From positions 1 to 64,000 of the forward strand of contig JAEZFP010000001.1 of the NCBI GenBank assembly GCA_023417475.1: a DNA stretch of 64,000 bases, in the 5' to 3' direction. The notes beneath the pieces were generated by a model, which saw only the letters and a list, made by a program, of their open reading frames with translations, did no database searches and was not told the DNA's origin. The translations under genes were made by a program, and so were the position numbers. This DNA comes from Bacillota bacterium (GTDB lineage Bacteria; Bacillota; UBA4882; UBA8346). Positions 17,492-26,288 of the stretch are shown one piece after another. Each line of letters starts with the position of its first letter. Position 1 is the first letter of the stretch.

Positions 17492-17610
17492 TCTCCGGGG
17501 CGCCAGTCCCGGGCCGCCCGTTTGTAGGCATCACCCACCCCGGCGGGGTTGAGGGATTATATGGAGAGTCCGGCGCTACGCCCGGGCGATGACCTGGAAA
17601 ATACGCTGAA

Positions 17611-17777
17611 GGCGCTTCTGCCCACCCAGACCTAAAGGTCAGGGCTAAGTTGAAAATCGGTCTCAAGCCCTTCCGGGCTGGGTGGTGCTTCGAAGCTTTT
17701 GCCGAGCCCTGGCGGGGCTTTAGAATGGTTTTGATAACCTTAGCCCGGTCGTTTACGGCTGGGTGGACAGAAGCGCC
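17611..17777. repeat. 167-bp inverted-repeat element with internal hairpins
   Basis: Left arm 17611-17649 (ggcgcttctgcccaccca, later gggctaag) pairs with right arm 17739-17777 (cttagccc, later gggtggacagaagcgcc) over nearly 39 bp. Inside are two smaller stems, agccc-ttcc-gggct and agccc-tggc-ggggct. It has no reading frame of note. It may be a non-autonomous mobile element or a structured RNA. It ends 28 bases before the stop codon side of the M48 peptidase gene, so it may also end that transcript. Confidence 0.75.
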
Positions 17778-17804
17778 ACCATTTTCATTTTTCCCTAACC
17801 TAAG

Positions 17805-19055
17805 CTACTGCAACGCCTTGATCCGTTTCCACAGCGACGGATGGGAATAGTAAAACGCCTCATACCAGGGGTGGGGGTTGATATTGGCCAGTTCGTTGAC
17901 GATAAACTTTTTGAAGACCGAGACCAGCGGCCCGGCGGCGCCGATCGCTTGCCGGGAATAAGCGTCGGCTTCGTACTCCATCTTCCTGGAGAAACGGGCG
18001 GAGAACGGTTGGGTGTAAAAAGCCAGAACCTCAAAGAAGAGGACATAGGTCAAAAATAAGCCGGTATGGAAGCTTTTTCCCACCTGAAAAGCGACAAACG
18101 GGAAATCGGCGCCCAAGAGCGTGAAGGCGACGGCCAGAAAGGCGAAACTCTCCAGGAGCACCAACAGCATCAGTTTGGGAATGTGCCGCATTTTACCGTG
18201 ACCGATCTCGTGGGCCAGGACCGCGACGATCTCGTCGTCGGTGTAGGAGTTGACCAACGTATCGAAGAGGATAATCGAACGGCTTTTGCCAAACCCGGCG
18301 AATTGGGCGTTGGCATGGCGGGATTTTTGACTTTGATTGGCGACAAAGATGCCGCGCGCTGCAAAACCGGACGCGGCCACCAGCGTTGTCAGGCGGTCCT
18401 TCAATGAACCGTCCGGCAGCGGCCGCAACTTATAAAATAATGGGATCAACACGACCGGGACCAGGTACATCAGCAGCACCGTTAAGGCGGAGACAATGCC
18501 CCAGGCGGCCAAAATGTCCCCGAACCCAAAGACGGTCCGGCCGCCCCAGATGGCCAGGATCAATCCCAGGACCACCACGGTCAGCAGGGAACTGACCGCC
18601 AATCCCTTCAAAGCGTCGCTCAACCAGCCCCGGACGGTGTATTGGTTAAAGCCGAAACGTTGCTCGATCGTAAAATGAAAATAAGCGTCCAGCGGCAACT
18701 CCAACAGCCAGCCGCCCCAACTGATCGCCAGGAAGAAGAGCAGCCCCCGTCCGAAAGGCGCGAGCGGCAACTGTTCAATCCAAAGGGCATACATCGTAAA
18801 AAGCGGGGTAAACAGAAAAACCGCCAACAACAGGCTGTCCAAGGCGAAACTGACGGTTTGAAAGCGGATCTTGGCGGCGCTGTAAGCGTCGATCTTCCGT
18901 AGTTGCGAGAGGTCGACCCATTCGCGGATGGCTTCGGGAACCCGCCCCGCGTTGCGCCGTAAATGCAAAAAATTGAGCAGGTTTAAAAGCAGTTTGATCA
19001 AAACTTTTAATCCGAACAGACTGCAAAATACCGAACGGAATAATTCGGGGCTCAT
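17805..19055 (-). CDS. M48 family (Ste24/CAAX-protease-like) membrane zinc peptidase
   Basis: A 416-residue integral membrane metallopeptidase of the Ste24 type. The zinc site is HEIGH in VLAHEIGHGKMRH, with a second conserved Glu in EYEADAYS. About seven hydrophobic segments match the Ste24 barrel of helices, and the length is right for Ste24 (the related HtpX is nearer 290). Bacterial members cleave membrane or lipidated proteins; the substrate is unknown since prenylation is absent in bacteria. The ATG at 19055 follows AAGGAG. It stands alone. Confidence 0.92.
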   Translation of the reverse strand: MSPELFRSVFCSLFGLKVLIKLLLNLLNFLHLRRNAGRVPEAIREWVDLSQLRKIDAYSAAKIRFQTVSFALDSLLLAVFLFTPLFTMYALWIEQLPLAPFGRGLLFFLAISWGGWLLELPLDAYFHFTIEQRFGFNQYTVRGWLSDALKGLAVSSLLTVVVLGLILAIWGGRTVFGFGDILAAWGIVSALTVLLMYLVPVVLIPLFYKLRPLPDGSLKDRLTTLVAASGFAARGIFVANQSQKSRHANAQFAGFGKSRSIILFDTLVNSYTDDEIVAVLAHEIGHGKMRHIPKLMLLVLLESFAFLAVAFTLLGADFPFVAFQVGKSFHTGLFLTYVLFFEVLAFYTQPFSARFSRKMEYEADAYSRQAIGAAGPLVSVFKKFIVNELANINPHPWYEAFYYSHPSLWKRIKALQ

Positions 19056-19187
19056 GCCGCATCTCCTTGTCATTGCTCAGTTTTAAAAAGAAAACGTATA
19101 GTTATTATTGCCTTTTTTATGCGAAACTCCTTCTTTTTATTACCGATTCCCAGCCGGAAATTGCGCCCCCCCGGAGCTTGCCTTCGC

Positions 19188-19865
19188 CTATAGTTTCTTC
19201 AGATTGTGCGCTTGTTTGGTTTTCTGGTGCTTGCTGATGTAGGTCTCGGTCAACATTAGTTCGACGATCTGAATCAGCTCCGCGGCGTCGTTTTGGCTGA
19301 CGTCGTTGGCCAGCGAAACCCCTTTGCCCAAATAGGCGTCGATGCGCCGGTTGGCGGACCGCCGGGCTTCAATGGTGTTGATGACCACCGGCTCAATCAA
19401 TTTCCAGCGGAAGCGGCTGGCCCATTTCAGATATAGCAACGCTTTTGGCAGCGGTTTCTTTTTCAATTGATAAAAATCGCCAATAATATGCTCCAAACAT
19501 CTCCGGGCGAGCAGCGCCGCGCAACGCGGGCTGAATTTCAGGATGTTCACCGCTTCGACCAGATCGTTCAGAATGACCTTGGGAACGCCTTCCCGGGAGT
19601 TTTCCCAATCGGTATTGGGGAGCAGGGTCCAGTTGTTCTCCTTGACCGCCTTGTGACACTCGGGGTAGGTCCGGTAAATATCGATTTCCAGCGTGTACTG
19701 GCGGCAATTCGGATTGGAACAGACCCGGAACTGAAAGCTAATCAGCCGGGGTCCGCCGGATTGGCCCTGGTCCAATACGGTCTGTCGCCTCAGATAATTG
19801 GTTTCGTTCACCATCACACTGTAACTTTTACAGTAAGGGCATTGCCAATTGGTCTTAACCGTCAT
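19188..19865 (-). CDS. DUF4145-like protein with N-terminal zinc-ribbon cysteines
   Basis: A 225-residue cytoplasmic protein. The N-terminus has CPYCKS and, about 40 residues on, CSNPNC, four cysteines placed like a zinc ribbon. The middle (SPRCAALLARRCLEHIIGDFY) matches the DUF4145 pattern of an Ala/Arg/Leu-rich helix seen in proteins often tied to restriction or defence genes. No nuclease motif is visible and no defence genes adjoin it, so no function is given. The ribosome site is GGGAGGAG. Confidence 0.7.
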   Translation of the reverse strand: MTVKTNWQCPYCKSYSVMVNETNYLRRQTVLDQGQSGGPRLISFQFRVCSNPNCRQYTLEIDIYRTYPECHKAVKENNWTLLPNTDWENSREGVPKVILNDLVEAVNILKFSPRCAALLARRCLEHIIGDFYQLKKKPLPKALLYLKWASRFRWKLIEPVVINTIEARRSANRRIDAYLGKGVSLANDVSQNDAAELIQIVELMLTETYISKHQKTKQAHNLKKL

Positions 19866-19965
19866 CTTGGTCGTTCTCCTCCCGAAATTTTCCCGCCAGG
19901 CATGAAAAATAGGGATTGGCGCATGCTAAAGAAGCGGTTCATTGTATGATGATGGAAGGGTAGAG

Positions 19966-20139
19966 GTGAGTGGGGTGGCCTACCTTGCGATGGCGCTAGT
20001 ATTAATTATTGCGTTCTATACGATTTTATTCGGGATTGAACAATGGCAAGAAAAAAATTATGGCGGCGCGCTGGCCGTCATGGTTTTGGCGGTGATCACG
20101 GCGGGATTTCCGTTGGTCAGCCTTTTTTTCAGAGGGTGA
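19966..20139 (+). CDS. Small two-helix membrane protein, hypothetical
   Basis: A 57-residue protein made of two membrane helices (AYLAMALVLIIAFYTILF and GALAVMVLAVITAGFPLVSLFF) joined by a polar loop IEQWQEKNYG. GTG at 19966 lies 6 bases after GGAAGGG; GTG at 19975 is an alternative. It lies between two reverse-strand genes and ends just before a palindromic repeat. I do not recognise a family. Confidence 0.55.
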   Translation: MSGVAYLAMALVLIIAFYTILFGIEQWQEKNYGGALAVMVLAVITAGFPLVSLFFRG

Positions 20140-20154
20140 CCGCCGTTAGAACTC

Positions 20155-20192
20155 ACCCTCGCCCTCTCTTGTCCCCAAGAGAGGGTAACCCC
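20155..20192. repeat. Solo palindromic repeat (CCCTCGCCCT/AGGGTAACC family)
   Basis: Stem ccctctcttg / ccaagagaggg, flanked by accctcg on the left and taaccc on the right. The flanks match the inverted repeats that frame the DUF559 gene (45144-45170 and 45751-45778). It lies between the small membrane protein gene and the end of gerC. Confidence 0.7.
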
Positions 20193-20206
20193 ACGCTTTG
20201 TTTTTG

Positions 20207-21415
20207 TTAACGCATTCCGGGCGGTTGAAATTGGACGCCGACCCGGCGGATCGCCACTTTCACCCGGGTAGTGATCACCGCGTCCCGGAATTTGTCGCTC
20301 CAGTGATAGTCTTCCCATGCTTTTGAGGTCAGCACGCTTTCGCGGACTTTCAATCCCAACCCAAAGAGGTCGGTGTTGTATTGCTGTTGGGCCTTGACGA
20401 TCAAGCGTTTGATCCGGTCGTTCAGCGCGGCGGCGATCCGTCGGCTTAAAAACGCCTCTTGCTGAGGTTTGGTATAATCGATCCCGCTTTGGATGCTAAC
20501 CAGATCGGCTTCGGTGTTGATCCGAAGGGTAAAATAATCGCGCCCCCCCGTGCGCCAATGTTTGATGGTCGTGGGATTGTTGGCGAGCAAACGGAACACA
20601 ATCAAAAACCGGGGTCGTTTCGGGTCTTGCAGCGTCAAAAAGGCCTCGCGGAACCGGTTCTCCAGCAGCAATAAGATCTGGCTTTCATAATTGTCCAACG
20701 CGCCGATCATTTTATCTTTTTGAAAGATTGCCGTGCCGATAATCCGGACGTCTTTGGGCGCTTCGTTGGCCGGTCCGGACGGACCGCCGCTTTTTTCGCC
20801 GCCTTCCTGTTGATATTGCGCCAGATACGGGGCGTAACTTTCTTCAGCATACGCCTCCATGCTCTCCATAAACTGATTGATGTCGACGATGGGAAACATG
20901 CCGTTCCGGTTGGAAAGCGAGACTAAATCGCGAAAATATTCGCTGGGGTTTTGCTCCAGTTTCGGCTGGATCTTTAAAACGGCGGCGGCGGGGCCTTGGG
21001 AGATAAATACCTGTACCGTCCGGCGCATTTCCCGGAAACGGACCAGATTGTCCAGCCAGGGACGCATGCCCCGCTTCGCCAGCGCTTCGCTGACCACCAG
21101 CACCGAGTTTTGCACCAGGGTGATTTCACGGTTAACGGTGGTATTGATCTTATTAAACGCTTCATAAATGGTCGGCGCCTCCATCGAAATCAGAAAAGTG
21201 CCCGCCTTCGAACCGCCGCCCCCTTCGCCCCCTTTCATTTGGGCGGGAATGGCGATCATCGTGGTTACTTTGACCCCTTTGCCGCCTTGAGCGGGCGGGT
21301 CAAGCGCCAAAGCCTGGACAATGGCCAGCCCTTCCAGTTCGCGACGGTCCCAGCAACCGCCGCAAAGGACAGCCACCGCCGCGCAGAACATTAATACCGT
21401 TAGCATTCGTTTCAT
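20207..21415 (-). CDS. gerC: Spore germination lipoprotein, Ger(x)C family
   Basis: C subunit of a GerA-type germinant receptor, anchored in the spore inner membrane by a lipid. The signal peptide ends in the lipobox LCGGC, then WDRRELEGLAIVQALALD, a typical GerC start. At 402 residues it has the normal length and the Ger(x)C C-terminal region. The start overlaps the gerB stop as ATGA and follows AGGTGG. Third gene of the gerA-gerB-gerC operon. Confidence 0.93.
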   Translation of the reverse strand: MKRMLTVLMFCAAVAVLCGGCWDRRELEGLAIVQALALDPPAQGGKGVKVTTMIAIPAQMKGGEGGGGSKAGTFLISMEAPTIYEAFNKINTTVNREITLVQNSVLVVSEALAKRGMRPWLDNLVRFREMRRTVQVFISQGPAAAVLKIQPKLEQNPSEYFRDLVSLSNRNGMFPIVDINQFMESMEAYAEESYAPYLAQYQQEGGEKSGGPSGPANEAPKDVRIIGTAIFQKDKMIGALDNYESQILLLLENRFREAFLTLQDPKRPRFLIVFRLLANNPTTIKHWRTGGRDYFTLRINTEADLVSIQSGIDYTKPQQEAFLSRRIAAALNDRIKRLIVKAQQQYNTDLFGLGLKVRESVLTSKAWEDYHWSDKFRDAVITTRVKVAIRRVGVQFQPPGMR

Positions 21416-22521
21416 TGTTTTCCACCTACCCATTGACGGATCAGCACCGCAACCCAAAGCAACAACGGCAGTCCCACCGTCATTCCGCTATAAAAGTAGC
21501 CCAACAGCGGCAGGTCGTAAGTTGAGCCGCTCCATTCCACCGCCTGGGTCATCGAGGACGGAAGCAGACTGGCGGTGAAGACGATCACGGCCAGCGGGAA
21601 GACGAGCGGCCGGTAATCTTTGATCTTGAAGGTCTGGGCGAAGCTGGTCAAGGCGCCGTAAAAGAGGCCGCCCAACTGAATTCCGGCCCAGAAGAACCAG
21701 AGAAAAACGAACACGGCCTCGACCCGTTGGATAAACTCGCCGAACGAAATCAGCCGCGTCAGTTGGAACATCGGAAACATCAAGCGGCGGGCGGCATTGT
21801 AATTAAAGATCATCACTACCGCCGCGACCACCCCGGTATTGATCAAAACGGCCGTCACCAGACTGTAGAGGCCGACTTTGTACCGTTCCTGCTTTTTGCG
21901 GATCAACGGCGTGATGATTCCCAAAAGTAACAATTCGGCAAAGGACGAGATCTCAAAGACGGAAAATTTGAGGATCGAACCCACCCCCGGGCCTAGGACC
22001 GGGGAGAGATTGCCCAGATGCATTTGGGGTAAAGTGAAGGCCACGATAAGGATCAACGCCGTCAGCAAATATGGTCCCAGCAGGATCGCCACCCGCGACA
22101 ACGCTTCAATTCCCTGCAGCATCGCCCAGATCAACAGCAGCAAAAAGACGCCGGAGATCACGCTGATCGGCGTGCGCGGCAAAATGGCCAGGATGAAACT
22201 TTCGGCGAACTGGCGTAGGTAAACCGCTGTCAGCAACAGAAAGAAGAGAAAGATGACCAAACCCGCCGCCAAACCGAGATATTTACCCAGGGCGGTCTGG
22301 GCGATCTCGACGATGTTCTGCTCCGGATAACGTTTCAGGACTTGATGCAGGAAATACAGTCCGATCAGGCTGAATCCTCCCGCCAAAAGCACAATGATCC
22401 AGCCGGCGCCGTTGCCAAGCAACGCCAAGTTGCGGGGGAACGAGAGAAAGATCTTGCCCGTCAGCATAATCGTCAACATAATTAAGGCTTCCCTGTGGCC
22501 GATCTGTTCTTCCTTGATCAT
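21412..22521 (-). CDS. gerB: Spore germination permease, GerB subunit
   Basis: A 369-residue membrane protein of the APC-related spore germination permease family, with about ten helices. The N-terminus IGHREALIMLTIMLTGKIFLSFP is typical. In Bacillus receptors this subunit binds the germinant. It overlaps gerA upstream and gerC downstream by 4 bases each (ATGA), so the three proteins are made together. Confidence 0.93.
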   Translation of the reverse strand: MIKEEQIGHREALIMLTIMLTGKIFLSFPRNLALLGNGAGWIIVLLAGGFSLIGLYFLHQVLKRYPEQNIVEIAQTALGKYLGLAAGLVIFLFFLLLTAVYLRQFAESFILAILPRTPISVISGVFLLLLIWAMLQGIEALSRVAILLGPYLLTALILIVAFTLPQMHLGNLSPVLGPGVGSILKFSVFEISSFAELLLLGIITPLIRKKQERYKVGLYSLVTAVLINTGVVAAVVMIFNYNAARRLMFPMFQLTRLISFGEFIQRVEAVFVFLWFFWAGIQLGGLFYGALTSFAQTFKIKDYRPLVFPLAVIVFTASLLPSSMTQAVEWSGSTYDLPLLGYFYSGMTVGLPLLLWVAVLIRQWVGGKQ

Positions 22522-24179
22522 TGCCGGTCGCTCCCTTCCGCGTCATTCTCCGCTTCATCATTCCGATTCGGCCGGTCCCAGGGCCGGGGGTTTTTCGTTT
22601 GACGGATCCAGTCCAACGGCCGCATGTAGACGGGCCGGTAGGGCTGATCGTAACTAAACGGCCGGGTGACCCGATCCTTGCTTTGGGGCCGGTAGGGCGC
22701 GATCGGCGTCATAAACGGCACTCCGAAATTGGTCAACGAACATAAATGCAAAGCCAGCATAAACACGCCGAAGGCGATGCCGAAGAAACCGAGCAGCGCC
22801 GCCAGGGTGACAAAGATAAACCGCAACATCCGAATGGTAAACGAGGCGTTGTAATTCGGCACGACAAATGAAGCCAAGGCGGTGATGGCGATGATAATGA
22901 TCAAAATCGGACTGACAATCGAAGCCGAGACCGCGGCCTGCCCCAGGATCAAGGCGCCGACAATGCCGATGGTCGGACCGATCACGCTCGGAATCCGCAC
23001 GCCCGCCTCGCGAATTAACTCAAAGGCGAATTCCATGAAGATAATCTCGATAAAAGCCGGAAAGGGCACCGTTTCCCGGGCCGCGGTCATCGCCAGCAGC
23101 AGGTCGGTCGGGATCATTTCCTGATGATAGTTAACCACGCCGATATAGATCGCCGGCAGCAGCAAGGCGACAAAGATCGAGCAGGAACGGATCAATCGCA
23201 GAAAATTGCCGAAAGGCCAGCGCAGATAATAATCTTCGGCCGCGTGCAGAAAGATGGTGAAGGTGGTCGGCACGACCAAAGAGAACGGACTGTTGGACAT
23301 GACGATTCCGACGTGGCCTTCCCGCAGGTAAGCGGCTAACCGGTCGGGACGTTCGGTCGACAGCATTTGCGGAATCAGTGATTTCGGGTGATCTTCCAGA
23401 AATTCCTCAAGCATCCCGGTCTCGGGGATATAGTCGACGGTTTCGCTGACGCTTTTCAGCCGGTATTTGACCTCTTTGACCAGATTGGGGTTGGCGATGT
23501 CCTTGATATACATCATCCCTACCAACGACTTGCTGCGTTTGCCGACCCGGAAGATCTCGGTGATCACATTGGGATCTTTGAGGTAGCGGCGAACCCCGGC
23601 GGTGTTGGCCCGGAAGGACTCGTTGAAACTTTCTTGCGGCCCGCGGACCACATGTTCGCTGGTGGGCTTTTCAATCCCCCGGTGCTCCCAGCCTTTGGTC
23701 TCAATCACAATCGCTTCGTTGCAGCGGTCGACCAGCAAAACGCTGGATCCGTCCAATACCCCTTCGACCACGTCTTTGAACTTTTTGGTCATGGGCGCTT
23801 GATTGCCGGGCAGCAGTTGATTGAGGATCAGCTCCAGCGGTTTGGCGACCGGTTGCTCGGGTGTGGGGCTTAATAACATCAGCGGTTGTAAAACAGTTAA
23901 ATTTGTTGTGTTGCGATCGGTCAGTCCGTCAATATATATAATTAAGGCATCCAACCCGAGACTGGGAATGTGAAACTCCCGGATCACCACGTCCATATTG
24001 TCGGGCAGGCCGAAAACCTCCTCAAGCCGGGCGATATTTTGCTTGAGATCGGTGTGCAATGTTTCGCCGGGGGGATCCCGGGGCAGCGGCGGACGTTCAA
24101 ACGACTGGTTGCCCAAGGAAAATTCCGCATCATTGCGGTTAAAACTGAATAGCTTATGAAACAGCTGTTTGATCTTCAT
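22518..24179 (-). CDS. gerA: Spore germination protein, GerA subunit
   Basis: A 553-residue A subunit. The long N-terminal soluble half contains DALIIYIDGLTDRNT, VEGVLDGSSVLLVDRCNEAIVIETKGWE, RGPQESFNESFRANTAGVRRYLKDPN and RVGKRSKSLVGMMYIKDIANP, all hallmark GerA stretches; the C-terminal half has about five membrane helices, with PFPAFIEIIFMEFAFELIREAGVRIP. The Pro/Arg-rich tail is variable in the family. A GGAGG site precedes the ATG. It is the first gene of the receptor operon, expected to be expressed in the forespore, though I did not identify a sigma-G promoter with confidence. Confidence 0.95.
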   Translation of the reverse strand: MKIKQLFHKLFSFNRNDAEFSLGNQSFERPPLPRDPPGETLHTDLKQNIARLEEVFGLPDNMDVVIREFHIPSLGLDALIIYIDGLTDRNTTNLTVLQPLMLLSPTPEQPVAKPLELILNQLLPGNQAPMTKKFKDVVEGVLDGSSVLLVDRCNEAIVIETKGWEHRGIEKPTSEHVVRGPQESFNESFRANTAGVRRYLKDPNVITEIFRVGKRSKSLVGMMYIKDIANPNLVKEVKYRLKSVSETVDYIPETGMLEEFLEDHPKSLIPQMLSTERPDRLAAYLREGHVGIVMSNSPFSLVVPTTFTIFLHAAEDYYLRWPFGNFLRLIRSCSIFVALLLPAIYIGVVNYHQEMIPTDLLLAMTAARETVPFPAFIEIIFMEFAFELIREAGVRIPSVIGPTIGIVGALILGQAAVSASIVSPILIIIIAITALASFVVPNYNASFTIRMLRFIFVTLAALLGFFGIAFGVFMLALHLCSLTNFGVPFMTPIAPYRPQSKDRVTRPFSYDQPYRPVYMRPLDWIRQTKNPRPWDRPNRNDEAENDAEGSDRQ

Positions 24180-24353
24180 AAATATTCCTCCGTAATTACC
24201 GTTGCTAGTATTTACGAAGCGCCGTCAATCTATCTAAGTTGAACGAAATAATTTGCGATTTTTATTTTTCCATCCTTACAAACAGGGCTGGCAAAGAAAA
24301 TGGCGCGCTTATTCCAGATCGGGCTGGGTCAAAGATTTTTGGAGGAGGTCGGC

Positions 24354-25295
24354 ATGGCAAAAGTAAAATTCGCCGCGTTGGGTCCGGGCGCGTGTATCGG
24401 GGTGGTTGCTCCGGCGAGTCCGGTTGATTCCGAGGAACGGTTGGAAGCGGCGTTGGCGGCGCTGCGGAAGCAGGGATTTACGTTGCGGTTGGGTCGAACC
24501 GTCCGGGCCCGGGCGGGTTTTTTGGCGGGGACCGATGGCGAACGCCGCGCCGACCTCGAAGCGTTGTGGGCCGATCCCACGGTCGACGCCGTTTGGTGTT
24601 TGCGCGGCGGATACGGTTGTCTGCGCTTGCTTTCCCGCCTCTACTACCGGCAGTTTGGCAAGTCGCCCAAACCGTTGATTGGTTTTAGCGATATTAGCGC
24701 TTTGCAATTGGCTTTATGGACCGAGACGCGTTTGCCGACCTTCCACGGTCCGGTCCTGACCACGCTGGAACGGAGCGAGTTTACCACCGCCATGGCGTTG
24801 CGAATGCTCGCCGGCCGACAAGACCTGGAGCCTTTGGCTTGGCCCGAAGGATATCAACCGGCGCCGATCCGTCCGGGGCAAGCGAGCGGCGTCTTGCTCG
24901 GGGGAAATCTGGCCACGCTTTTGTCTTTGCTTGGAACGCGTTTTTTGCCGAATCTGGAAGGAGCGGTCGTCTTTTTGGAAGAAATCGACGAACCGGCCTA
25001 TAAAATCGACCGGATGCTGACTCAATTGAGCTTGGCCGGTGTTTTCGGCGATGCGGCGGCCGTCCTGATCGGCCGGTCGGTCCCGGTTCCCGAAGAAAGC
25101 GAAGCCGATTTGGCCGCGGTCTTTACCGCCCATTTGCAGCATTGGCCCTGTCCGTCGGCCTACGGGTTCCCAATCGGCCATGGGTTGCACCAATGGACGC
25201 TTCCGCTGGGGTATCCGGTCGCCGTCAACACCGCCAACGGCGACTTGCGGTTGCTAGAATCGCCGTTCCTGGGAGATACTAACGATGACAAGTAA
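24354..25295 (+). CDS. S66 family LD-carboxypeptidase
   Basis: A 313-residue serine peptidase of the LdcA/MccF family, which removes the terminal D-residue from tetrapeptide stems of murein or cleaves related amides. The nucleophile Ser is in GFSDISALQ, preceded by CLRGGYGCLRLL; the acid is in FLEEIDEPAYKIDRML, and the His in FPIGHG. The ATG at 24354 follows GGAGGAGG; the open frame extends 18 codons further but without a good site. A peptidoglycan recycling or spore-cortex role is likely. A short open frame overlaps its end. Confidence 0.92.
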   Translation: MAKVKFAALGPGACIGVVAPASPVDSEERLEAALAALRKQGFTLRLGRTVRARAGFLAGTDGERRADLEALWADPTVDAVWCLRGGYGCLRLLSRLYYRQFGKSPKPLIGFSDISALQLALWTETRLPTFHGPVLTTLERSEFTTAMALRMLAGRQDLEPLAWPEGYQPAPIRPGQASGVLLGGNLATLLSLLGTRFLPNLEGAVVFLEEIDEPAYKIDRMLTQLSLAGVFGDAAAVLIGRSVPVPEESEADLAAVFTAHLQHWPCPSAYGFPIGHGLHQWTLPLGYPVAVNTANGDLRLLESPFLGDTNDDK

Positions 25296-25392
25296 CGGAA
25301 AAGCGCGGCCGATTTGGGAAAAATGCCAGCAATTACTGGCGGGGAATGAAGCCGCGGAAAAGGATTATGACAAATCGCCGCGAATTAAGTAA
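25285..25392 (+). CDS. Possible 35-residue coupled peptide
   Basis: An ATG inside the last codons of the LD-carboxypeptidase gene, after GGGAGA, opens a frame of 35 codons ending TAA at 25392. The product is polar and charged (begins MTSNGKARPIWEKCQQ). Overlap with the stop suggests translational coupling, but it may equally be chance or the stub of a decayed gene. No family recognised. Confidence 0.28.
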   Translation: MTSNGKARPIWEKCQQLLAGNEAAEKDYDKSPRIK

Positions 25393-25507
25393 GACGGTAA
25401 CCTTAAACAAGCGCTTAATGTCACGGGGTTCCCGCGCGCCGCGTTGGAACCAAAGATGACGGGATACGTTGTACACTTTGAATGCGGAAAGGGAAGGAGC
25501 AATCGTT

Positions 25508-26194
25508 TTGAAAAAATGGACAATCATTAGTTTGGTCATGGCGATGTTGATGATGGGCACGGCGGGAGCGGTTTGGGCCGACGATGGCAAGTCAAACGAG
25601 GTGAAAGCGCTCATTGGCGCCGACGGGTTCGGCACGCTCAAAATGCCGCTCTCCGATAATTTGAATGTCGATCTCAAATACAGTGACGACGCGTTAAAGA
25701 CGGGCCTCTATTATCATTTGTCGGACAAGATCGGCATCAAAGCCGGAGCCCGGTACGACGTGGATGCGGAAAAAACCAACGCGTACGGCGGCTTGGATTT
25801 TTCGATTCCGTTCGGCGATAATTTGCGGATTGCCGGTTTCTATGACTCCGGTTTTGAAGGCAAAAATTGGAATCGTTATGAAGCGGCGGTGCGGATCCAA
25901 ATGTACGACAAACATTTCCTGTACGCCGGGGTTCGCGGTGAAAACGGCACGGACGCTCCTGACTACGACTATAACGAAGACCACCAACCGCTGCTCTTTT
26001 TGCGCGGCGACTTCACCTGGCAGTGGAAACAATGGGAAGTTTCCCTCCGGCCGATTTTGCATATCCAAGGCGATTTCTTCCATGATTACGACCTGAAATA
26101 CAAGCTCAACGAAGACACCAAGCTTGTCTTCAACGTGAACAGTCAGTACGAACAGATGGCCAAATACCGTGTAGGGTTTGAGCGCAAGTTTTAA
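25508..26194 (+). CDS. Predicted outer membrane beta-barrel protein
   Basis: A 228-residue exported protein. TTG at 25508 lies 8 bases after AAGGAGC and opens a standard signal peptide (LKKWTIISLVMAMLMMGTAGAVWA, cleaved before DDG). The mature part alternates polar and hydrophobic residues in strands of 8-12 (for example LKTGLYYHLSDKIGIKAGARYDV) and ends YRVGFERKF. A terminal Phe after a strand is the signal for the Bam machinery. Together with TolC this supports an outer membrane. No enzyme motif is seen; a small porin-like role is inferred only. Confidence 0.72.
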   Translation: MKKWTIISLVMAMLMMGTAGAVWADDGKSNEVKALIGADGFGTLKMPLSDNLNVDLKYSDDALKTGLYYHLSDKIGIKAGARYDVDAEKTNAYGGLDFSIPFGDNLRIAGFYDSGFEGKNWNRYEAAVRIQMYDKHFLYAGVRGENGTDAPDYDYNEDHQPLLFLRGDFTWQWKQWEVSLRPILHIQGDFFHDYDLKYKLNEDTKLVFNVNSQYEQMAKYRVGFERKF

Positions 26195-26288
26195 TAAGTC
26201 GTCCCGCCAGCTATCGCGCAAGCGTTTTATAATGGGATGACGCCATCGGTTTCGGAGCGAGTTTCTTACTTGAACGGGGGGATCGGCT

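Noticed and set aside
17083..17592. Open frame through repeat array 2
   Set aside because: Same cause as in array 1; it starts inside gpmI on the opposite strand and has no ribosome site.
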